Below, piece by piece: positions 37,489 through 45,164 of a stretch of DNA of 64,000 bases (positions within the stretch are counted from its first letter, which is position 1; each line of letters opens with the position of its first letter). The position numbers and the translations under genes were made by a program. The notes under the pieces are model-generated. The model worked only from the letters and a program-made list of their open reading frames with translations. It was not told the DNA's origin and did no database searches. Source of the DNA: Winogradskyella sediminis. Lineage in GTDB: Bacteria > Bacteroidota > Bacteroidia > Flavobacteriales > Flavobacteriaceae. Where the stretch lies: positions 1,312,023 through 1,376,022 of the forward strand of contig NZ_QUNH01000001.1 of assembly GCF_003387355.1 (NCBI RefSeq). Direction: 5' to 3'.

Positions 37489-38358
37489 ATGAAAAATTTA
37501 GTAACATCAAATCATTTTAAAGAACCCGGATTAAACGGTTTTTTTGGATGGTTAAAACGGACGGTAAACAATGTTCTTAATGCAGTATCTGAAGTCTCAC
37601 ACAATCCTTTTTTCGCTTTTACAGTAATAAGAGATGCGTTTGACGGTGGTGGGTTTAATATTGGAAATTCAAATCCGGGTCAATTTAATACAGGATTGGT
37701 TCGGAGAAATAGTGGGAGCGAACAATTAAGTGATCTAAATAGTCAAGAGGTAGAGCTTAAAGAAGCGGAAGAAGCATTGCTTGATCTCTGGGTAGAATCA
37801 AGATTTAAACCGCTTTTTCTTTCTTATTTTACACAAATGAAACAATTTAGTATAACACCTCCTAAGCTTAATGAGTTCAAAATATTTTACAACAATGTTT
37901 ATGAATTTATAGGATATATTAATTGGTCAATTAATAATGTTGTTTCTCACAATTCTCATTTATTTTTAAGCAACAATGTAATTACTGCGAGAAATAGATT
38001 TTTATCTATCCAAATGGAATTATTAGAAGCTGATATTAAAGGGTATATTGAGTCTTCTAATCTTAATTTTAACGTTAAGGAAACCCCTTTTAATCTTTAC
38101 ACAAATAAATATCAAACGTTAGATTTTGTTGTAGAAGAATATGTTTTTATTCAAAAAAAAGAATTAATTGGTAATTCCGTAGTAGAAACTGGTACAAATA
38201 TTTCTATTACTGATGAAGAGGAAATCACTTATACCCCTCCTGTTATAAATGAATCTCCAGATGTAAAACCACAATCACAAGAAAAAGGAATGAAAAATGG
38301 AACTAAAGCTCTTTTAGGTATTAGTATTGGTGTCTTTTTAAGTCGGTTATTCAAGTAA
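37489..38358 (+). CDS. Unknown protein with C-terminal hydrophobic anchor
   Basis: Protein of 289 aa, no family recognised. The N-terminal ~45 residues look amphipathic (GFFGWLKRTVNNVLNAVSEV). A Gly/Asn-rich linker (FDGGGFNIGNSNPGQFN) and a helical middle part (residues ~75-200) follow. An acidic/proline stretch near 245-270 leads to a short hydrophobic helix at the extreme C-terminus (GTKALLGISIGVFLSRLFK). This layout would suit a membrane-attached or virion-associated protein, but there is no direct proof. Its stop codon lies inside the first 79-bp repeat. Confidence 0.75.
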   Translation: MKNLVTSNHFKEPGLNGFFGWLKRTVNNVLNAVSEVSHNPFFAFTVIRDAFDGGGFNIGNSNPGQFNTGLVRRNSGSEQLSDLNSQEVELKEAEEALLDLWVESRFKPLFLSYFTQMKQFSITPPKLNEFKIFYNNVYEFIGYINWSINNVVSHNSHLFLSNNVITARNRFLSIQMELLEADIKGYIESSNLNFNVKETPFNLYTNKYQTLDFVVEEYVFIQKKELIGNSVVETGTNISITDEEEITYTPPVINESPDVKPQSQEKGMKNGTKALLGISIGVFLSRLFK

Positions 38359-38433
38359 AAACAGAAAAATCGTAAATAAAAAACCGTAAATGTGTGTCAC
38401 GGTTTTATTTACGGTTTTTGCATTAATTTATTT
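38355..38433. repeat. 79-bp direct repeat, copy 1 (contains terminator hairpin)
   Basis: Matches 38671-38749 at 74 of 79 positions. It begins at the last codon of the 289-aa gene and holds a 13-bp stem (38379-38391 with 38407-38419; arm AAAAACCGTAAAT) followed by T5, so it can terminate that gene. Confidence 0.88.
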
Positions 38434-38474
38434 GGTATCTATATACAATTTACCACAAGCTGAGATTAAAAAAA

Positions 38475-38573
38475 TCAACTCCGATTAATTGCGATAAAAA
38501 GAAAATTTATAATTATAATACTTAGTAAAACCGCAAGTATAATTCTCTCTTTTTTGTTAATTGGTCGTTTCAT
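38475..38573 (-). CDS. 32-aa predicted single-span membrane peptide
   Basis: ATG at 38573 overlaps the end of the preceding 37-aa frame in a different reading frame (the stop of that frame is at 38557-38559). The peptide has a basic start (MKRPINKKER) and then one hydrophobic segment (IILAVLLSIIIINFLFIAI) ending NRS. This is the shape of type I toxins, small regulators or phage lysis peptides. No homologue recognised. It might be chance, but a positively charged start plus a clean membrane span in a frame this short is suggestive. Confidence 0.45.
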   Translation of the reverse strand: MKRPINKKERIILAVLLSIIIINFLFIAINRS

Positions 38574-38670
38574 ATGTTAAGTTTGAATACTTGTCTAAAT
38601 CCTTACCAGTTTTAAAGGTTGTAATATCTGTAATTGTATTGTGCTCTGAATTGTAGTGACGTTTATCCAT
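38557..38670 (-). CDS. 37-aa micro-ORF of unknown function
   Basis: ATG at 38670 lies exactly at the edge of the second 79-bp repeat. The peptide begins MDKRHYNSEHNTITDITTFK and is soluble and polar. It overlaps the 32-aa membrane peptide by 17 bases, an arrangement suited to translational coupling. It has no recognisable motif; coding status is uncertain. Confidence 0.35.
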   Translation of the reverse strand: MDKRHYNSEHNTITDITTFKTGKDLDKYSNLTYETTN

Positions 38671-38749
38671 GTAAAAACCGAAAAACCGTAAATAAAAAAC
38701 CGCAAATGTGTGTTACGGTTTTATTTACGGTTTTTACATTAATTTATTT
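38671..38749. repeat. 79-bp direct repeat, copy 2 (contains terminator hairpin)
   Basis: Same orientation as 38355-38433, five mismatches, all but one C/T or G/A changes. It abuts the stop codon of the minus-strand 107-aa gene at 38750, so the hairpin can end that transcript. Confidence 0.88.
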
Positions 38750-39073
38750 TTAAGTAATCTTAAGAAACTTATCTAAACCACTCAATTCTTCAATTATACT
38801 CATAGATTTAAGTAGCCTAATAATAGAATCAGACGCTCCTGTTATACTTGTATCTGATGGCATCCAGTTTTTTGAATGATTAATAATATTTAAGGCCTCA
38901 ATTAAATCAGCTTTTATTATCCCTAAATCTTCGTAATCATCAACGGGTATTTTAATATGTCTATCATTTGTATCACCATGGATAGTGTTAAAAAGGTTTT
39001 TATTAACCGTTTTACCAATTGGTTCGACGCTTAATGTAGTTGAATTGTTTTTTTCTTTGTTTTGAGTTTCCAT
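38750..39073 (-). CDS. Unknown 107-aa protein near the right end of the element
   Basis: No family recognised. A polar N-terminus (METQNKEKNNSTTLSVE) is followed by a region with IKIPVDDYEDLGIIKADLIEALNII and a helical C-terminus (DSIIRLLKSMSIIEELSGL). No signal peptide or membrane span. It is read away from attR. Base composition matches the rest of the element. Confidence 0.7.
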   Translation of the reverse strand: METQNKEKNNSTTLSVEPIGKTVNKNLFNTIHGDTNDRHIKIPVDDYEDLGIIKADLIEALNIINHSKNWMPSDTSITGASDSIIRLLKSMSIIEELSGLDKFLKIT

Positions 39074-39104
39074 AATCTTAGAATTAATAGTTAAAAATTT
39101 ACAG

Positions 39105-39125
39105 TTTTCGATAATTATATCGGGA
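39105..39125. repeat. Inner end repeat, right copy
   Basis: Same orientation as the left copy at 30694-30713. The core CGATA-ATTA-TATCG is a perfect palindrome, which suggests a dimeric DNA-binding protein. Confidence 0.55.
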
Positions 39126-39135
39126 ATATGGAAAT

Positions 39136-39179
39136 AAAAAAACCCTTAATCACTTGTTTTTAAGTGTGTTAAGGGTTTT
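39136..39179 (-). terminator. Terminator of tRNA-Phe, supplied by the element
   Basis: AAAACCCTTAA (39139-39149) pairs with TTAAGGGTTTT (39169-39179), with an inner CACTT/AAGTG stem. On the minus strand it is followed by a T-run (the complement of the A-run from 39136), just 4 bp after the tRNA 3' end. Its GGGTTTTT arm forms part of the att repeat. Confidence 0.85.
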
Positions 39180-39197
39180 TGATGGTGGTGCCTCCAG
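39173..39197. repeat. Right attachment site (attR) within tRNA-Phe 3' end
   Basis: Identical to 30531-30555. It covers the CCA end, acceptor strand and the beginning of the T-arm of the tRNA gene, plus 8 bases of the terminator stem downstream. Confidence 0.9.
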
Positions 39198-39258
39198 GAA
39201 TCGAACCAGGGACACAAGGATTTTCAGTCCTTTGCTCTACCAACTGAGCTAAGGCACC
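39183..39258 (-). tRNA. tRNA-Phe (GAA)
   Basis: 76 nt with encoded CCA. The acceptor GGTGCCT pairs with AGGCACC. The D-arm is GCTCAGTTGGTAGAGC, the anticodon loop CTGAAAA with GAA at 39223-39225, and the T-arm CCTGGTTCGATTCCTGG. All stems are intact, so the integrated element restores a full tRNA gene. Confidence 0.97.
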
Positions 39259-39316
39259 AGTTGCTTGATTAAGCGGATGCAAATATAGAAGCATTTTTAT
39301 TATTAGCAAAAAGAAT

Positions 39317-39343
39317 TTGATAAAATTTGATTTTATAAATTTG
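39317..39343 (+). promoter_or_regulatory. Candidate promoter of coaX
   Basis: TTG at 39317-39319 and TAAATTTG at 39336-39343 (TAnnTTTG) with a 16-base spacer, 17 bp before the coaX ATG. It is the clearest two-part Bacteroidota-type promoter noticed in the window. Confidence 0.5.
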
Positions 39344-39360
39344 CAATCTAATATTTCATT

Positions 39361-40089
39361 ATGAATCTTATTGTAGATGTGGGGAATACGTATGTGAAAT
39401 TTGCAGTTTTTAATGACGCAGATTTAATATACAAATTGAGTTTTAAGCTTAATGCGTTTAAAAATCAGTATAAATCTCTTAAAAAAGACTTTCCAAAGCT
39501 TAAAAAAGCAATTATTTCTTCTGTGGGTCACTTAACGATTGAGCAAATAGAATTAATAAAAGCAGATTTAAATGTTATAGAACTAACGTCAGCTTTAAAA
39601 TTTCCTTTTAAGAATACGTATCAAACACCAGAAACGTTGGGAGTAGATAGAATTGCATTGGTCTGTGCGTCGGTTAATCAATTTTCTAATAAAAATGTTT
39701 TAATAATAGATGCTGGTACCTGTATTACTTACGATTTTGTAACCGTGGAGAACCATTATCTCGGAGGTGCTATTTCACCTGGACTGAGGTTACGATACTT
39801 AAGCTTAAATAATTTAACAGCAAATCTTCCGTTATTAGAAACTAAACAGCCTCAGAAGTTGATTGGTGATTCTACGGAATCATCAATTCATTCTGGTGTG
39901 GTTTATGGCGTAATTAAAGAAATTGATGGAGTAATCGATCAATATCAAAGAGATTACTCAGATTTAACAGTTATTTTAACAGGTGGAGATAGCAAATTTT
40001 TGTCAAACCAATTAAAAAATACCATATTTGCGAAATCAAATTTTCTTTTGGACGGTTTGAATTTCATTCTAGAATATAATTCAAAATAA
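39361..40089 (+). CDS. coaX: Type III pantothenate kinase
   Basis: Protein of 242 aa, the usual length. The phosphate loop is DVGNTYVKFAVF at residues 5-16, and PETLGVDRIALV and IDAGTCITYDFV are the other ASKHA-fold signatures. It makes 4'-phosphopantothenate, the first step of coenzyme A synthesis. Its TAA overlaps the start of the next gene (TAATG). Confidence 0.93.
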   Translation: MNLIVDVGNTYVKFAVFNDADLIYKLSFKLNAFKNQYKSLKKDFPKLKKAIISSVGHLTIEQIELIKADLNVIELTSALKFPFKNTYQTPETLGVDRIALVCASVNQFSNKNVLIIDAGTCITYDFVTVENHYLGGAISPGLRLRYLSLNNLTANLPLLETKQPQKLIGDSTESSIHSGVVYGVIKEIDGVIDQYQRDYSDLTVILTGGDSKFLSNQLKNTIFAKSNFLLDGLNFILEYNSK

Positions 40090-41411
40090 TGATAAAACGA
40101 TTCATTGTAATATGTATTACAATTATAGGTTCTGCAGCTTTTGCACAACAAGGTACAGGTTCTCCATATTCTTTTTATGGTATTGGAAGCCTTAAGTTTA
40201 AAGGTACTGTAGAAAACCGAAGTATGGGAGGAATTGGTGTTTACTTAGATAGTATACACGTTAATTTAAAAAATCCGGCTTCTTATGCAGGGAATCCTCT
40301 TAATGGCACTTATTTTAATGGAGAAAGCAGGCCTGTAAAGTTCACTGTGGCAGGAACAATGTCTAATACCACATTAAAAAGCAACACAGCAGAAGGTGAT
40401 GCCAATACTGCAATATTCGATTATTTAGCCATATCTGTGCCTGTAGGTAAATTAGGATTTGGATTTGGGCTTTTACCATTTACATCTGTAGGCTATAAGT
40501 TAGATGACATTAATGACGATGGCGTTATCGTAAATCGTTTTAGTGGAGAAGGTGGTTTAAACAGAGTGTTTGCTGGTGTAGGTTATCAAATTACAGAAAA
40601 ACTAAGTGTTGGTGTTGACTTTAACTATAACTTTGGAAATATCCAGAATAATGCACTTGAAGTTGAATATACACCAGAAGGTGATGTTGTGCAATACCAA
40701 ACGGATGAGTATAACAGATCGGATCTAAGCGGATTAAATCTTAATTTTGGACTAAACTACAAAACCATGGTTACAGATAAATTAGAATTGTCTGCAACAA
40801 CAACGTATGCGCCAGGAAGTAAACTAAATTCCAAAAATGAAAGAACCTTCTCTACAGTTACCGTGGATGGGACAACTTTAGAGACAACAGCGACATCGAG
40901 TACTATTGATGCTAACCTTGAAGCTCAGAATCTTAAAAAAACAAAATTAACCCTACCAGGAACCTTGGCTTTAGGGCTAGGAATTGGTCAGCCAAAGTCA
41001 TGGTTTGTTGGTGCTGAATATACTTACCAGAATGCTAGTGATTTTTCTAATCCGGTATTTTCAAATGAAATTTCAACGTTCGAAAATTCATCGCAAATAG
41101 CCGTTGGTGGTTTTTATATCCCAGATTATAATGCATTTTCAGGATATCATAAACGTATGGTATATAGAGCAGGATTTAACTTTGCAAATACAGGTTTAGT
41201 TATAAAAGATGAATCTATAAAAGAGTTTGGCATATCTTTTGGTTTAGGTTTACCAGTTGGGCGCCGAAACCTTTTCTCTAATGCCAATGTTGGATTAGAA
41301 TTTGGAAAACGTGGAACAACGAATCAAAACTTAATTCAAGAGAATTTTATAAATTTCAATGTAAGTTTATCTTTGAACTCGAGATGGTTTGAACAAAAAA
41401 AGTATAACTAA
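40089..41411 (+). CDS. FadL-like outer-membrane beta-barrel protein
   Basis: Protein of 440 aa with a signal peptide ending AAFAQQG. NRSMGGIGVYLDSIHVNLKNPASYAGN is the N-terminal pattern of OmpP1/FadL-like proteins, followed by alternating beta-strands and glycine-rich turns. Substrate unknown. It is coupled to coaX by a TAATG overlap, and the TPR protein follows 15 bp later. Confidence 0.75.
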   Translation: MIKRFIVICITIIGSAAFAQQGTGSPYSFYGIGSLKFKGTVENRSMGGIGVYLDSIHVNLKNPASYAGNPLNGTYFNGESRPVKFTVAGTMSNTTLKSNTAEGDANTAIFDYLAISVPVGKLGFGFGLLPFTSVGYKLDDINDDGVIVNRFSGEGGLNRVFAGVGYQITEKLSVGVDFNYNFGNIQNNALEVEYTPEGDVVQYQTDEYNRSDLSGLNLNFGLNYKTMVTDKLELSATTTYAPGSKLNSKNERTFSTVTVDGTTLETTATSSTIDANLEAQNLKKTKLTLPGTLALGLGIGQPKSWFVGAEYTYQNASDFSNPVFSNEISTFENSSQIAVGGFYIPDYNAFSGYHKRMVYRAGFNFANTGLVIKDESIKEFGISFGLGLPVGRRNLFSNANVGLEFGKRGTTNQNLIQENFINFNVSLSLNSRWFEQKKYN

Positions 41412-41426
41412 CAAAATTAAATAACG

Positions 41427-42788
41427 ATGAAGACGAAAATTACCATACTATTTTTAGCACTATTTGCGAGTGTTAATATAGGGTTCGCACAGCAAGATGA
41501 AGAGTGTATGAACAACCTATCAATTTTTGATAGTTACGTTAAGAGTAAAAAATATGACGACGCTTATGAGCCATGGAAAATAGTAAGAGAAAAGTGTCCT
41601 AAATTTAATAGAGCAATTTATGTGCATGGTGAGAAGATTTTAAATCATAAAATTGAAACTACTGCTGGTGAAGAAAAAGTAGCCCACATTAAAGATTTAA
41701 TGCTTTTGTACGATCAAAGTAGAGAGCACTTTGCATCTAAATATGATCTTGGTGAAGTTTTAGCCGATAAAGCTAACTTAGCATATAAGTATAGAGAAGA
41801 TTTAGGGTTCTCTGATGAGCAATTGTATAATATGTTTGACGATGCTGCCAAGAAAGATTCTAAAAACTTTACGAGTGCAAAAGGTCTATATACTTACTTT
41901 TCTTTAATTGTAGATTTATATGATGCAGAAAAGAAAACTGCTCAACAAATGTTTGATAAGTATGATGATGTTATCGAATTGATTGAGGCTATAGAAAAAA
42001 GTCATACCGAGAAACTTAATAAGTTAGTAGAGAAAGAAGAAGGTGGTGCTACTTTAAATAAGACAGAATTAAAATACAAAAAGTATCACGAAAGCAGTCT
42101 AGAGGCCTTTGATAAAGTAAAGTCTAGTATGGATCAAAAAGTTGGTGAAAGAGCAACTTGTGAAGTCTTAATTCCTTTATATCAAAAAGATTTTGAAGAG
42201 AATAAAAACAATGGTGAGTGGTTACAACGTGCCATGAATAGAATGTACGCCAAAGGTTGTAAAGATGATCCTTTATTTATCCAATTAGTACAGCAAAAAA
42301 ATAGTATCGAACCTAGTGCAGATACAGCATTTTATTTATATTTATTAACTAATGAACAAAAGTATTTTGATCAGACAGTTCAGTTAGAAACAGATCCTTT
42401 AAAAAAGGCAAAGCTGTATAAAAAATTAGCACAAGAACTTAAAGCTAAAGGAAGTTATAGCAAAGCTAGAAAATATTACAACGAGGCTTTAAAATTAAAT
42501 CCTTCAGATGGTTCACCACATTTATCTATTGCTGCGATGTACGCAAAAAGTGCAAATAACTGTGGAGATACTAACTTTAACAAAAGAGCTGTATTTTGGT
42601 TGGCGGCTTTAGAAGCAGAAAAAGCGGGTAGAGTAGATGGTCGTTTAAGAAAAGCAGCAGCTCAAACGGCAGCTAGTTATAGAGCTAGTGCTCCTTCTAA
42701 AACAGAGATTTTTAACTGTACTTGTGCAGGTGAAGTTATTCAAATTGGATGTTGGATAGGACGTTCAGTAACGGTACCAAAGAATTAA
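41427..42788 (+). CDS. Secreted tetratricopeptide-repeat protein
   Basis: Protein of 453 aa with a signal peptide (VNIGFAQQ). The clearest TPR unit is AKLYKKLAQELKAKGSYSKARKYYNEALKLNPSD near residues 325-360; more degenerate helices precede it. The C-terminus holds a Cys-containing segment (NCTCAGEVIQIGCWIGRS). A periplasmic or envelope-assembly role is likely because lptC follows directly; the specific role is unknown. Confidence 0.78.
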   Translation: MKTKITILFLALFASVNIGFAQQDEECMNNLSIFDSYVKSKKYDDAYEPWKIVREKCPKFNRAIYVHGEKILNHKIETTAGEEKVAHIKDLMLLYDQSREHFASKYDLGEVLADKANLAYKYREDLGFSDEQLYNMFDDAAKKDSKNFTSAKGLYTYFSLIVDLYDAEKKTAQQMFDKYDDVIELIEAIEKSHTEKLNKLVEKEEGGATLNKTELKYKKYHESSLEAFDKVKSSMDQKVGERATCEVLIPLYQKDFEENKNNGEWLQRAMNRMYAKGCKDDPLFIQLVQQKNSIEPSADTAFYLYLLTNEQKYFDQTVQLETDPLKKAKLYKKLAQELKAKGSYSKARKYYNEALKLNPSDGSPHLSIAAMYAKSANNCGDTNFNKRAVFWLAALEAEKAGRVDGRLRKAAAQTAASYRASAPSKTEIFNCTCAGEVIQIGCWIGRSVTVPKN

Positions 42789-43355
42789 TTGAAAATAAAT
42801 AATTCACATATCATCAAAAACTTAGTCACAGCAATCGTTGTGACTTTGTTTTTTTCGTGTAGCAATGACTTTAGTGAGGTTCAAAAAGTTGGTGTACTAC
42901 AAAATCAACCTATTGGTGAAGCCGAACATATAGATCTAAAATACACAGTGTTTAAGGAGGATACAGTTCGGTTAGTTGCTAACCTATTAAGTCCAAAAAT
43001 GTTAGATTATTCTAACAGACAATTTGCATTTAATGAGTTTCCTAATGGTATAGAACTTAAACTGTACGACGACAATAACAACAAAACGACAATAACCTCT
43101 AATTATGCTATCGTTTATTCTGATACCGATATTATTGATTTAAGAGGCGATGTGAAAATTGCAACACACCAAAAAGACACCCTATTTACGGAGCAATTGT
43201 ACTATAACCAAAAGTTAGAATGGTTGTTTACTAATGAGCCATGGTTGTTTAAACGTTTAGGAAGCCCTTCTCATGGAGTCGGTTTTGATTCTGATAAAGA
43301 ATTTAAAAACTTTCAGTTGTTAGAAATGGGAGGCGAAATAGAACTCGATAATTAA
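42789..43355 (+). CDS. lptC: LPS export protein LptC-like lipoprotein
   Basis: Protein of 188 aa, apparently starting at TTG 42789, since no ATG lies before the signal sequence. Signal and lipobox are LFFSCSNDFSEV. The LptC/OstA-like beta-jellyroll is seen in LYDDNNNKTTITSNYAIVYSDTDIIDLRGDVKIAT and DTLFTEQLYYNQKLEWLFTNEP. It receives LPS from the inner-membrane LptBFG complex. Confidence 0.82.
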   Translation: MKINNSHIIKNLVTAIVVTLFFSCSNDFSEVQKVGVLQNQPIGEAEHIDLKYTVFKEDTVRLVANLLSPKMLDYSNRQFAFNEFPNGIELKLYDDNNNKTTITSNYAIVYSDTDIIDLRGDVKIATHQKDTLFTEQLYYNQKLEWLFTNEPWLFKRLGSPSHGVGFDSDKEFKNFQLLEMGGEIELDN

Positions 43356-43478
43356 GTATCTTTGTCTTAATAATTTTAGTATTTAACACAGCATTTAAGC
43401 ATTTTAAATAATAGTGGTGTTATATCACAATGTGACTAATGCATTGTCTGTGACAAATTAAAAACAATCAATTAACAC

Positions 43479-43670
43479 ATGAAAATACAGAAGATTTTTC
43501 ATTACGCTTATATTATTTTTGCAGTGCTTTTTATTTCAGATGCTATCACTAAATGGTCCGACAACAGAAATGGGGCTTATATGTCGTTAGTATTTGCTGC
43601 ACTGGCAACTTTTATGTTTTTCTTTAGAAAACGTTTCAGTAAAAAGTTTGAAGATCGTAATAATAAGTAA
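43479..43670 (+). CDS. Small membrane protein
   Basis: Protein of 63 aa with two hydrophobic segments (HYAYIIFAVLFISDAI and MSLVFAALATFMFFF) and a basic tail (RKRFSKKFEDRNNK). No function known. It lies 3 bp before the CNNM-type gene. A TATCTTTG box at 43357-43364 could drive the pair. Confidence 0.7.
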   Translation: MKIQKIFHYAYIIFAVLFISDAITKWSDNRNGAYMSLVFAALATFMFFFRKRFSKKFEDRNNK

Positions 43671-43673
43671 CCT

Positions 43674-44963
43674 ATGACTTTTGATGTAGTCATAATTATT
43701 AGTACACTTTTATTGTCCGCTTTTTTTTCTGGTATGGAAATCGCTTATGTGTCTTCCAATAAAATTCATATAGAATTAGAGAAAAAACAAGGAGATTTTT
43801 TAGGGAAAATTTTAGGTAAACTAACGGCTAAACCTTCAAAATATATAGCAACCATGCTTATTGGAAACAATATAGCATTGGTTATCTATGGGTTTAAAAT
43901 GGGAGACCTTCTTATACGTTGGTTTCAAAGCCTTTTGCCTTCCGATAGTGCTGCTTTAACCTATCTTTTTGTCGACTTACAATTATTAACACAGACTGTC
44001 ATTTCAACTTTAGTGATATTGATCACGGCAGAGTTTTTACCTAAAGTGTTTTTTCAGATTTACGCGAATACTTTATTAAAGGTTTTGGCATTTCCGACTT
44101 ACATTTTTTACGTGCTATTTTCTTGGGTTTCCGACTTTATCATATGGATTTCAGATGCAGTCTTAAAACATATATTTAGAGCAAAAGGAGAAGATGTTGT
44201 TTTAGCAATGACAAAAGTAGAACTCGGTAACTACATTACGGAACAAATGGAGTCTGTTGAAAATCATGAAGATGTAGATAGTGAGATTCAGATATTTCAG
44301 AATGCTTTAGAGTTTTCGGAGGTAAAAGCTCGCGAAGTAATGGTGCCACGTACCGAAATTACAGCAGTTGAAATTTCAGATTCCATCGAAAATTTAAGGC
44401 AACTTTTTATTGAAACAGGCCGAACAAAAATTATCGTATACAAAGATAGTATCGATGATATTTTAGGCTATGTTCACGCATTTGAATTGTTTAAAAAACC
44501 ACAATCCATAAAGTCTATCATTATACGTGTGGCCTTTGTACCAGAAACCATTCTTATTAAAGATGTACTGAGTATTCTAACTAAAAAACGCCGAAGTATG
44601 GCTGTAGTTATTGATGAGTATGGAGGTACATCTGGTATAATGACTGTTGAAGATATTGTTGAAGAATTATTTGGGGAAATTGAAGATGAACATGATGTTG
44701 TCGCTATGATAGAAGAGCAGATTGATGATAGAACCTATAAATTTTCTGCCCGATTAGAGGTCGATTACATTAATGAAACTTATAAATTAAAACTTCCTGA
44801 ATGTGAAAATTATGAAACCTTAGGTGGGCTAATTGTGCATGCCACTGAAGGTATCCCTCAAGAACATGATGATGTACAAATCGAAAATTTTAAATTCACA
44901 ATAACAGAAGTGTCCTCAACTAAAATTGACGAGGTGCTTTTAAAGGTTTTAGAAGTTGATTAA
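43674..44963 (+). CDS. CNNM/CorC-type membrane protein with CBS pair
   Basis: Protein of 429 aa. An N-terminal DUF21 membrane domain (MEIAYVSSNKIHIELE and several spans to about residue 180) is followed by a CBS pair (AREVMVPRTEITAVE, MAVVIDEYGGTSGIMTVEDIVEELFGEI) and a C-terminal CorC_HlyC domain. Such proteins take part in Mg2+/Co2+ handling; some paralogues (GldE) support gliding. I cannot say which paralogue this is. Confidence 0.85.
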   Translation: MTFDVVIIISTLLLSAFFSGMEIAYVSSNKIHIELEKKQGDFLGKILGKLTAKPSKYIATMLIGNNIALVIYGFKMGDLLIRWFQSLLPSDSAALTYLFVDLQLLTQTVISTLVILITAEFLPKVFFQIYANTLLKVLAFPTYIFYVLFSWVSDFIIWISDAVLKHIFRAKGEDVVLAMTKVELGNYITEQMESVENHEDVDSEIQIFQNALEFSEVKAREVMVPRTEITAVEISDSIENLRQLFIETGRTKIIVYKDSIDDILGYVHAFELFKKPQSIKSIIIRVAFVPETILIKDVLSILTKKRRSMAVVIDEYGGTSGIMTVEDIVEELFGEIEDEHDVVAMIEEQIDDRTYKFSARLEVDYINETYKLKLPECENYETLGGLIVHATEGIPQEHDDVQIENFKFTITEVSSTKIDEVLLKVLEVD

Positions 44964-45164
44964 CAATTTTTATTACAGCTTAAAAAGTGCAAACTGTAAG
45001 TTCATTACGGTTTGTTTTAGTCAGCTAATTTGAGTGTATGCCACATAAATTTTAATTTATATTTATAACCTTTATAAAAACTACACTTCTCCTTTTATTA
45101 TTTATTAGAATATGCTATTTTCGCAGACTTATTTACACCAAATTAAAGACATTACAAAAAAACT

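Larger units (their letters stand above)
30531..39197. mobile_element. tRNA-Phe-integrated element with own primase and candidate origin
   Basis: The element is bounded by the 25-bp perfect repeat; its unique length is 8642 bp. Contents in order: tyrosine recombinase, unknown 367-aa protein, HTH/excisionase-like protein, primase-ATPase, iteron array, candidate ncRNA, unknown 289-aa protein, two micro-ORFs on the minus strand, unknown 107-aa protein, then intact tRNA-Phe. I recognise no capsid, portal, terminase, relaxase, T4SS, antibiotic-resistance or defence gene. This fits a replicating satellite-like or cryptic integrative element. That class is an inference; the boundaries and recombinase are seen directly. 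Confidence 0.88.

Noticed and set aside
30531..39197. Conjugative or mobilisable element
   Set aside because: No relaxase, coupling protein or Tra/Mob gene could be recognised in any frame.
43357..43364. TATCTTTG as a firm promoter of the 63-aa gene
   Set aside because: It matches the -7 consensus, but no -33 TTG lies at the right distance and it is over 100 bp from the start, so I list it only as a remark.
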